From: Actinomycetes bacterium
Lineage (GTDB): Bacteria > Actinomycetota > Acidimicrobiia > Acidimicrobiales > Palsa-688
Direction: 5' to 3'
NCBI GenBank assembly: GCA_021827285.1
Contig: JAKAWM010000184.1
Location: forward strand, 1-6,198
DNA: 6,198 nt
The translations under genes were made by a program, and so were the position numbers. Positions 1-4,124 of this stretch are shown piece by piece (within the stretch, counting starts at the first letter, position 1; every line of letters starts with the position of its first letter). The notes beneath the pieces were generated by a model. That model worked only from the letters and a program-made list of their open reading frames with translations, had not been told where the DNA came from and ran no database searches.

Positions 1-99
1 GACCTCCCGGACGACACGGTTGGAGCTTTCGGCGACGGATCCGTAACTGAAACCTCCACGAGTGGACTTTCAGAAATCACTTTTGGAGGCTTCAGTTAG
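1..99 (+). CDS. possible C-terminal end of an unidentified protein (partial)
   Basis: Frame 1 is open from the left edge for 32 codons and stops at TAG 97-99. The other two plus frames close before base 51. The fragment reads as an acidic then Thr/Ser/Gly-rich tail (starts DLPDDTVGAFGDG, ends ITFGGFS). No domain can be recognised from so short a piece. If real, its last 30 bases overlap the 3' end of the minus-strand methyltransferase gene tail to tail, and the hairpin at 44-98 lies within both. An open frame of this length is common by chance in GC-rich DNA, so this is only a candidate. Confidence 0.22.
   Translation, partial: DLPDDTVGAFGDGSVTETSTSGLSEITFGGFS
35..44. repeat. 10-base perfect palindrome
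   Basis: ACGGATCCGT reads the same on both strands. It abuts the left arm of the hairpin at 44-98, downstream of the methyltransferase stop codon. It could be a small protein-binding site or chance; nothing else supports a function. Confidence 0.3.
44..98 (-). terminator. long hairpin over the methyltransferase 3' end (candidate terminator)
   Basis: Arms 44-58 (TAACTGAAACCTCCA) and 84-98 (TGGAGGCTTCAGTTA) pair over 15 bases with a single flaw at 52/90. In a minus-strand transcript that flaw becomes a G-U pair, while in a plus-strand transcript it is an A-C mismatch, so the fold favours the methyltransferase mRNA. The 25-base loop contains the methyltransferase stop codon (70-72) and a smaller pairing AGTG/CACT (61-64 with 78-81). 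No U-run follows, as is usual for actinobacterial terminators. It could also be the scar or end of a small mobile repeat. Confidence 0.45.
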
Positions 100-750
100 G
101 AGACCGCCCGGGGGTACAGGAAAAAACCCTGGGCGTGCACGTAGGATGCGCAACGACCCCACTCCTGGCAGCTCCACGAAGCGGCCGGTGGAAAGCGCGG
201 CCTGGTAGACCTCATAGGGTGCCTGACCGCCCTGCGCGGGGTCGGAAAACACGTCGTGGATGGCCAGCACCCCGCCCGGGGCCAACTTGCCCGCCCAGGC
301 GGTGTAGTCGGCCCAGCACACGTCGCGGCCGTGGCCGCCGTCGATGAATAGCAGTGATAACGGAGCCTGCCAGGCGGCGGCGACCACGGTTGACTCCCCC
401 ACAACCAGGACAACATGACCTTCGAGGTCCGCTTGGACCACGCTCCGCCGAGCCCAGGGGAGTGTGTCGATCAGGCCCGTGACCGGGTCGAGCACCTCGG
501 GATCGTGGTAGGGCCAGCCCGGCTGCAACTCCAAGGAGCCGCGATGGTGGTCCACGCTGAACAGGCACTCTCCCGTCTCCCGAGCCGCCGCGCCCAGATA
601 AATGGCCGACTTCCCGCAGTACGTGCCGATCTCCAGCAGGGGACCCACGTGACCATGGCCCGCGGCCAAGCCTGCATCATGGAGCGCCATGCCTTCTTCA
701 TCGGGCATGAAACCCTTGGCTTCACGGGCGACTTCTCGCCAGGAACCCAC
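70..750 (-). CDS. class I SAM-dependent methyltransferase
   Basis: This is a 226-residue soluble protein with a complete Rossmann-type methyltransferase fold. The SAM-binding motif I, LLEIGTYCGKS, lies at residues 38-48. An acidic residue follows strand 2 (SVDHHRG, D67). FIDGGH at 135-140 and PGGVLAIHDVF at 158-168 match the TylF/Methyltransf_24-like group. The substrate cannot be told from sequence. The start is GTG at 750, 17 bases after the stop of the upstream GtrA-like gene, with no convincing ribosome site. ATG at 708 (residue 15, preceded by AAGGG) is an alternative, but the N-terminal stretch WREVAREAKGFMPDEEG resembles the relatives I recall, which favours the longer form. The last 20 or so residues (after RILRARPGFF) extend past the core fold and are encoded inside the hairpin. 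By its position it is probably translated from the GtrA-like transcript and may modify an envelope glycan or lipid; that role is inference. Confidence 0.85.
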   Translation of the reverse strand: MGSWREVAREAKGFMPDEEGMALHDAGLAAGHGHVGPLLEIGTYCGKSAIYLGAAARETGECLFSVDHHRGSLELQPGWPYHDPEVLDPVTGLIDTLPWARRSVVQADLEGHVVLVVGESTVVAAAWQAPLSLLFIDGGHGRDVCWADYTAWAGKLAPGGVLAIHDVFSDPAQGGQAPYEVYQAALSTGRFVELPGVGSLRILRARPGFFPVPPGGLLTEASKSDF

Positions 751-767
751 GCTTGCCGGTAGGGTCC

Positions 768-1475
768 TCAGCGGCCGACGGAGGCGCGGCCCTCAAAGGC
801 CGTGACCGGTTCGTCCATGCTTTGGGCAGTGGCCGGCCGAGCGGGCTGATCGGCGGCGGGCTGAGCAGCGGCGGGCTGATCGGCGGCGGGCTGGGCAGCG
901 GCAGGCTGCTTGGCGGCAGGCTCTGCAGGAGACTCATCAATGAGCGCCGGCCCTGTTGCCCGGCTCACAAACACCAACCGGTTGAAGATCACGAACTTGA
1001 CCACCCACACGACCCCCCAGGCGAAGAGCGAAGCCGCCATGATGGCTAGCGAACGGGCCAGACCAGTGACGTGGTCACGGTGCGTCATGGTGTCCGCCAG
1101 CTGCGTGGTGCCGGTGGAGGCCAGAAAGCCCAGGATGGTGAGCGACCAGAAGGGCACCACCTCCTTCCAGAGGTGGCTTTTGCCATGCTTGCCCCAGGCC
1201 CACTTGCGATTCAGCTCATAGGACGCTGGTGTGGCCGCGGCGCTGCCAACCGTGTTGGCAGCGATGCCCGAAAACCCGAAGGCCCAGGTGCAGACCAGGA
1301 TCACCGCTTGGCTGATCACGATGGCAACGGCAGACACCATCGAGTAGCGGATGAACTTATGGATGTTGCGGTCGCCCCGGGCGGGTACCAGGATGCGCTC
1401 GACCAAGGGCATGGCCAGGACACGCCGCACGAGTGGAGCGCCGCGCATGCGCTCGTACAGAGATGTGTAGGTCAT
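768..1475 (-). CDS. GtrA-family membrane protein with Pro/Ala/Gln repeat tail
   Basis: This is a 235-residue integral membrane protein of the GtrA family, small four-helix proteins linked to moving or flipping polyprenyl-linked sugars for cell-surface polysaccharides. Hydrophobic segments fall near residues 43-64, 65-85, 105-125 and 142-165. The family-type NRKWAWG follows helix 2 (89-95), and FNRLVFV follows helix 4. The N-terminus is basic and cytosolic. The C-terminal tail (about 175-235) has no membrane segment; residues 190-213 are five QPAA[AD]-type units. ATG 1475 is chosen because a G-rich ribosome site (GGGGGGGAG) sits just before it. The frame stays open upstream to 1544, but the extra residues look non-coding. 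It is the first gene of a likely two-gene operon with the methyltransferase. Which sugar or lipid it serves is unknown. Confidence 0.85.
   Translation of the reverse strand: MTYTSLYERMRGAPLVRRVLAMPLVERILVPARGDRNIHKFIRYSMVSAVAIVISQAVILVCTWAFGFSGIAANTVGSAAATPASYELNRKWAWGKHGKSHLWKEVVPFWSLTILGFLASTGTTQLADTMTHRDHVTGLARSLAIMAASLFAWGVVWVVKFVIFNRLVFVSRATGPALIDESPAEPAAKQPAAAQPAADQPAAAQPAADQPARPATAQSMDEPVTAFEGRASVGR
841..930 (-). repeat. 15-base tandem repeat inside the GtrA-like gene
   Basis: About six 15-base units run from 841. The first four form a 30-base superunit in which 841-870 and 871-900 differ at one base (position 880 region, GAGCAG versus GGGCAG). The last two units are more diverged (GCAGGCTG...). 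The unit length is a multiple of three, so copy-number change would lengthen or shorten the QPAAx tail without breaking the frame. Confidence 0.85.
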
Positions 1476-1478
1476 GCT

Positions 1479-1487
1479 CTCCCCCCC
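1479..1487 (-). promoter_or_regulatory. ribosome binding site of the GtrA-like gene
   Basis: Read on the minus strand, seven G residues followed by AG lie three bases before ATG 1475, giving a GGAG core. It is the clearest Shine-Dalgarno sequence in the window and fixes the start at 1475 rather than at the upstream GTG/ATG-like codons. Confidence 0.65.
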
Positions 1488-1544
1488 AATGCCGTCAAGC
1501 TGGCCTCGGGGCAGGGCACTACCGGGACCATCTCGTGCACCCAA

Positions 1545-1558
1545 CTAAGTGTACTTGG
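1545..1558 (-). promoter_or_regulatory. candidate promoter box upstream of the GtrA-like gene
   Basis: The minus-strand hexamer TACACT (1553-1548) fits TANNNT. It sits within a short imperfect inverted repeat, CTAAGT-GT-ACTTGG. It would give a leader of roughly 65 bases, consistent with the ribosome site at 1479-1487. A TTGAGG lies 20 bases upstream of it, too far for a good -35, so support is weak. Confidence 0.25.
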
Positions 1559-1633
1559 GCGCGCGCACCTACACCTCAACCCGAGGGGGCACGTGGGTGA
1601 CAACCAGCCGAGACGGGCAAGTCAGGCCGGTTG

Positions 1634-1730
1634 GTCCGGCCGGGCAGCCGGCCAGGTGGTCGGGCACTTGGCCAGTACGGGCCATGCAGTCCGGCCGGGC
1701 AGCCGGCCAGGTGGTCGGGGACTTGGCCAG
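1634..1730. repeat. two 42-base direct repeats upstream of proS
   Basis: Bases 1634-1675 and 1689-1730 both start GTCCGGCCGGGCAGCCGGCC and end ACTTGGCCAG. They differ at one position only (C1665 versus G1720). A 13-base spacer (1676-1688) separates them, giving a period of 55. Each copy carries the GC palindrome GCCGGC-type core. GTCCGGCC recurs at 1743-1750 as a third, partial start of the unit. They lie upstream of the proS promoter box, where an activator or repressor could bind. Near-identity suggests a recent duplication or selection on both. Confidence 0.9.
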
Positions 1731-1754
1731 CCGCTCTGTGCTGTCCGGCCAAGT
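1721..1754. repeat. inverted repeat ACTTGGCC / GGCCAAGT upstream of proS
   Basis: ACTTGGCC (1721-1728) and GGCCAAGT (1747-1754) are perfect 8-base inverted arms around 18 bases. The first 42-base repeat carries CACTTGGCC (1665-1673), which pairs over 9 bases with 1747-1755, so two alternative pairings exist. It lies 18-51 bases upstream of the -10 box, where a repressor or activator site would be expected. No mRNA hairpin role is likely if the transcript is leaderless. Confidence 0.5.
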
Positions 1755-1771
1755 GGGGCCGCCATTTCCCC

Positions 1772-1777
1772 TATCAT
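1772..1777 (+). promoter_or_regulatory. -10 box for a leaderless proS transcript
   Basis: TATCAT matches the actinobacterial TANNNT -10 box and ends nine bases before ATG 1787. This puts the expected start of transcription at or within a few bases of the start codon. No purine-rich ribosome site lies between the box and the ATG (the bases are CGGCTTGCC). No TTGACA-like -35 is present. Confidence 0.5.
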
Positions 1778-1786
1778 CGGCTTGCC

Positions 1787-3205
1787 ATGGCCAAGGATGA
1801 CGTCTTAACTCCGCAAGCTGTTGACTTCCCCCGCTGGTACCAGGACGTGCTGGCCAAGGCGGAGCTGGCCGACAACGGCCCCGTCCGGGGCACCATGGTC
1901 ATCCGGCCGTACGGTTATGCCATCTGGGAACGTATGCAGTCCCAGCTGGACGACCGGATTAAGGCCACCGGAGCCCAGAACGCCTACTTCCCTCTTTTTA
2001 TCCCCGAGAGCTACTTTCGCCGGGAGGCGGAGCACGTGGAAGGTTTCAGCCCCGAGCTGGCCGTCGTAACTCACGGTGGCGGCAAGAAGCTTGAGGAACC
2101 CGTCGTGGTGCGGCCCACTAGCGAGACGATAATCGACTCTTTCCTGGCCAAGTGGGTGCAGAGTTACCGAGACCTCCCGCTGCTCGTCAACCAATGGGCC
2201 AACGTGGTGCGCTGGGAACTGCGGCCGCGCTTGTTCTTGCGTACTACTGAGTTCCTGTGGCAGGAGGGTCACACAGCCCACGCCACGCAGGAGGAAGCCC
2301 ATCGCTACGCACTGCAGATCCTGCGGGAAGTCTACGAGGATTTCATGGTCCGAGTCCTTGCCATCCCCGTTGTGGTTGGGCGTAAAACCGAGAGGGAACG
2401 CTTCGCCGGTGCTACCACCACTTGGACCGCCGAAGCCATGATGCGCGACGGCAAGGCTCTGCAAATGGGGACCAGCCACGAGCTCGGGCAGAACTTTGCC
2501 AAGGTATTTGGCATCAGCTTCTCGGACGAGTCCGGCCAGCAGGCCTACGCCTGGCAGACCTCGTGGGGGGCCTCGACCCGGTTGATGGGTGCATTGATAA
2601 TGGCGCACGGTGACGATGCTGGCTTGCGCCTGCCGCCCTCCCTGGCACCCGTGCAGGCGGTAGTGGTGGCTGTGCGCACCGAGGACGGTGTGGGCGAAAC
2701 CGCTGAGCGGCTGGTGGCAGAGCTACGATCGGCTGGCCTGCGGGCAGAACTGGACACCCGCACCCAGCTTTCGTTCGGGCGGAGGGTGGTCGGGTGGGAG
2801 TTGAAGGGGGTGCCTATCCGGGTTGAGATGGGACCGCGGGACCTGGCTGCCGGCACCGCCGTCCTCTACAGGCGCGACGACGGCACGAAGTCCCCAGTCG
2901 CCCTACCTTCGCTGGTAGAGGAGGTCAAAAGGCTGACCGAGGTAGCCCAGGCCTCACTGCTCGACCAAGCGCGCCAGCGGTTGGAGAACTGCACGGTCCC
3001 GGCGGCCACGCTGGAGGAGGCGGTCGAGGCAGCTCAGGCCGGCTTCGCCGCTTTGCCGGCGGCGTTGATCGAGGGTGGGGCGGGGGAAGACCGGCTCAAT
3101 ACCGCCGGAGTAACGGTGAGGGCGCTCCAGCGGCCCGACGGCACCCTTCCGGGCCCCGATGAAAGCCTGGCCGGCCTAGTGGCGGTGGCCGCTCGGGCGT
3201 ACTGA
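1787..3205 (+). CDS. proS: prolyl-tRNA synthetase, archaeal/eukaryotic type
   Basis: This 472-residue enzyme charges tRNA(Pro) with proline using ATP in the cytoplasm. Class II motifs are clear: the motif 2 region RWELRPRLFLRTTEFLWQEG (142-161) and motif 3 GASTRLMGALIMAHGDDAGL (261-280). PTSET (110-114) is the proline-pocket signature, and QMGTSHELGQNFAK (226-239) is typical. The anticodon-binding domain spans about 285-385. The length fits the type 3 form, which lacks the roughly 180-residue editing insertion of the bacterial-type enzyme. The C-terminal domain ends in the usual Tyr (ARAY) but has only one Cys (C402), so the zinc site of the Thermus and archaeal enzymes is missing. ATG 1787 is used because the upstream extension to 1631 is translated repeat DNA and the N-terminus then fits the family. 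The transcript is probably leaderless. TGA 3203-3205 touches the 13-base repeats. Confidence 0.97.
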   Translation: MAKDDVLTPQAVDFPRWYQDVLAKAELADNGPVRGTMVIRPYGYAIWERMQSQLDDRIKATGAQNAYFPLFIPESYFRREAEHVEGFSPELAVVTHGGGKKLEEPVVVRPTSETIIDSFLAKWVQSYRDLPLLVNQWANVVRWELRPRLFLRTTEFLWQEGHTAHATQEEAHRYALQILREVYEDFMVRVLAIPVVVGRKTERERFAGATTTWTAEAMMRDGKALQMGTSHELGQNFAKVFGISFSDESGQQAYAWQTSWGASTRLMGALIMAHGDDAGLRLPPSLAPVQAVVVAVRTEDGVGETAERLVAELRSAGLRAELDTRTQLSFGRRVVGWELKGVPIRVEMGPRDLAAGTAVLYRRDDGTKSPVALPSLVEEVKRLTEVAQASLLDQARQRLENCTVPAATLEEAVEAAQAGFAALPAALIEGGAGEDRLNTAGVTVRALQRPDGTLPGPDESLAGLVAVAARAY

Positions 3206-3309
3206 CCCTGTCCGGTGGCCCTGTCCGGTGGCCCTGTCCGGTGGCCCTGTCCGGTGGCCCTGTCCGGTGGCCCTGTCCGGTGGCCCTGTCCGGTGGCTCA
3301 GTCCGGTGG
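3206..3309. repeat. 13-base tandem repeat array, eight copies, directly after proS
   Basis: Seven perfect copies of CCCTGTCCGGTGG occupy 3206-3296, and an eighth with two changes (CTCAGTCCGGTGG) occupies 3297-3309. The first copy starts on the base after the proS stop codon. Identity between copies points to recent expansion by slippage, so copy number is likely to vary among strains. The array lies between two convergent genes and just before the stem-loop at 3311-3333. The plus frame across it translates to a 13-residue repeat but has no sign of being a gene. Confidence 0.97.
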
Positions 3310-3310
3310 C

Positions 3311-3333
3311 CCGGTGACCGGAATGGTTACCGG
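3311..3333 (+). terminator. stem-loop after proS (candidate terminator)
   Basis: CCGGTGACC (3311-3319) pairs with GGTTACCGG (3325-3333) around the loop GGAAT. It makes nine pairs in a plus-strand transcript with one G-U pair. In the minus direction the same position is a C-A mismatch, so it favours the proS direction. No U-run follows. It ends 45 bases before the GNAT stop codon. Confidence 0.5.
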
Positions 3334-3378
3334 AGCCCGGGTGCAACTGAGGTGGCCAAGTGGCCGAGAGCGTACGTC

Positions 3379-3852
3379 CTAAGGGGCGAGCTGGTGACGG
3401 TACACGTTGCTGTCCCTCAGCTCAAAGCCGACCCGTTGATAGAGGCGGTTGGCCACCTCGCGCGACGGCCGCGAGGTGAGGTCCACGGTCTTGGCCCCCC
3501 TGGCCGCGGCCATCTCTAGAGCGGCTTGAGTGAGGGCCTCGCCTATCCCGCGACCTCGCTCAGATTTGTCCACAACCACGTCCTCGATCCACGCCCGAAC
3601 CCCGGTCGGGATCCGGAACGTGACCAGGGTAAGCATGCCCACTACAGGGCCGTGCGGGTTCTCGGCGTCGGCCGCGGCGGCCTCCACCTCCTCGTCGCGT
3701 GCTACCAAAAGGGTCGTGGCGGATGAGCGGACGATTTCCTCAAGCTCGCTTCGTCCAAGTGCCCTGGCCGAGCTCGAGAGCTGGGGCAGTAGCCGCTGCA
3801 CAGCTTCCACCACGTCGTCGGTGAGCTCGTTGACCGCTGATACCCGGAACAT
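3379..3852 (-). CDS. GNAT-family N-acetyltransferase
   Basis: This 157-residue cytosolic protein has the GCN5-related acetyltransferase fold. The core strand-loop-helix motif A, WIEDVVVDKSERGRGIGEAL (88-107), includes the acetyl-CoA pyrophosphate loop RGRGIG (99-104). The C-terminal motif B is ANRLYQRVGFE (134-144). The helical N-terminal third (residues 5-45) carries the substrate side and does not match a known specificity, so the acceptor amine is unknown. An insertion-like acidic/Ala stretch (EEVEAAAADAENPHG, 54-68) separates two strands. The start is ATG 3852, with TAGTCT seven bases before it and no ribosome site, suggesting a leaderless mRNA. It converges on proS and diverges from bioA, with 272 bases between the last two starts. 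A link to biotin synthesis is not supported by anything seen. Confidence 0.9.
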   Translation of the reverse strand: MFRVSAVNELTDDVVEAVQRLLPQLSSSARALGRSELEEIVRSSATTLLVARDEEVEAAAADAENPHGPVVGMLTLVTFRIPTGVRAWIEDVVVDKSERGRGIGEALTQAALEMAAARGAKTVDLTSRPSREVANRLYQRVGFELRDSNVYRHQLAP

Positions 3853-3859
3853 GCGGGCA

Positions 3860-3865
3860 AGACTA
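3860..3865 (-). promoter_or_regulatory. -10 box for a leaderless GNAT transcript
   Basis: On the minus strand TAGTCT (3865-3860) fits TANNNT and ends seven bases before ATG 3852. The intervening TGCCCGC has no ribosome-site character. Confidence 0.5.
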
Positions 3866-3953
3866 CGCGCCGGCCGGAGGCAGGGAGGCCATCACGGGCC
3901 CAGGTGCTTGAAGCCGGCACGAGCCCGGGCAACGGCTGGAGTCTGGGGCTAAT

Positions 3954-3998
3954 TCTGGTGGTCCTAAGTGTCCTGCGAGTGCACTTAGGTCTACCAGA
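3954..3998. promoter_or_regulatory. 17-base inverted repeat in the GNAT/bioA divergent region (candidate operator)
   Basis: Arms 3954-3970 (TCTGGTGGTCCTAAGTG) and 3982-3998 (CACTTAGGTCTACCAGA) pair at 15 positions, plus one G-U (3960/3992) and one T-T mismatch (3962/3990). The inner eight (CCTAAGTG/CACTTAGG) are perfect, with an 11-base loop. It lies about 90 bases from the GNAT -10 box and about 110 from that of bioA, between diverging genes where no terminator is needed for either. An operator read by one regulator for both genes is the simplest reading. A terminator for stray transcription, or a small structured RNA, is possible. It does not match the BirA or BioQ sites I know. Confidence 0.55.
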
Positions 3999-4002
3999 TC
4001 GC

Positions 4003-4115
4003 GGTGGAACCGTAGAGCCGGTGGGCCCACGGGCGCCGTAGAGCCGTGGGCCACGGTGGAGCCGTAGAGCCGGGGCCGGTGGAGCCGTAGAGCCGGGGCC
4101 GGTGGAGCCGTAGAG
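4003..4115. repeat. five-copy tandem repeat running into the bioA promoter
   Basis: The core GCCGTAGAGCCG starts at 4009 (as ACCG...), 4035, 4061, 4084 and 4107, giving periods of 26, 26, 23 and 23. The two 23-base units at 4055-4077 and 4078-4100 (GGTGGAGCCGTAGAGCC plus GGGGCC) are identical, and the third at 4101-4115 is cut short. The first two units carry extra palindromes (GTGGGCCCAC 4021-4030 and CCGTGG-G-CCACGG 4044-4056). The last copy changes TAGAGC to TAGAGT, forming the putative -10 box. Confidence 0.92.
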
Positions 4116-4116
4116 T
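4111..4116 (+). promoter_or_regulatory. -10 box for a leaderless bioA transcript
   Basis: TAGAGT fits TANNNT and ends eight bases before ATG 4125. A GAGG at 4119-4122 is only two bases from the ATG, too close to work as a ribosome site. The box is the last copy of the upstream repeat with a C-to-T difference. Confidence 0.45.
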
Positions 4117-4124
4117 TCGAGGCG

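Larger units (their letters stand above)
1476..1786. other. divergent intergenic region between the GtrA-like gene and proS
   Basis: This 311-base region separates two genes that diverge. From left to right it holds the ribosome site and candidate promoter of the GtrA-like operon, an unremarkable GC-rich stretch (1560-1633), two 42-base direct repeats (1634-1675 and 1689-1730), an inverted repeat ending at 1755, and the proS promoter box at 1772-1777. Frames crossing it have no protein-like sequence and are distorted by the repeats. No RNA gene is visible. Confidence 0.7.

Noticed and set aside
1634..1730. CRISPR-like repeat pair with a 13-base spacer
   Set aside because: Only two repeats, a spacer too short for CRISPR, no cas genes, and the position matches a promoter-upstream site.
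1631..1786. 52-residue N-terminal extension of ProRS from a TTG at 1631
   Set aside because: The extension is translated from the 42-base repeats, is Cys/Pro/Trp-rich without family resemblance, and ProRS starts normally at 1787.
1071..1808. Long plus-strand frame antisense to the GtrA-like gene and through the intergenic repeats
   Set aside because: It overlaps a convincing membrane-protein gene on the other strand, crosses the repeats and has no recognisable domain.
1805..2608. Long minus-strand frame opposite proS
   Set aside because: It is the antisense shadow of a well-identified gene; high GC keeps such frames open, and the translation has no domain.
3206..3309. CRISPR or satellite origin of replication in the 13-base array
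   Set aside because: There is no spacer between units, no AT-rich unwinding region and no replication gene. It is a plain tandem repeat.
3354..3365. Small palindrome GGCCA-AG-TGGCC near the GNAT stop, with GGCCAAGTGG also at 1747 and about 2146
   Set aside because: The decamer at about 2146 is ordinary proS coding sequence and the hairpin is only five pairs, so shared function is not supported.
3241..3519. Plus-strand frame with a 13-residue repeat after proS
   Set aside because: It comes from the 13-base array and then runs antisense to the GNAT gene; no start signal or domain.
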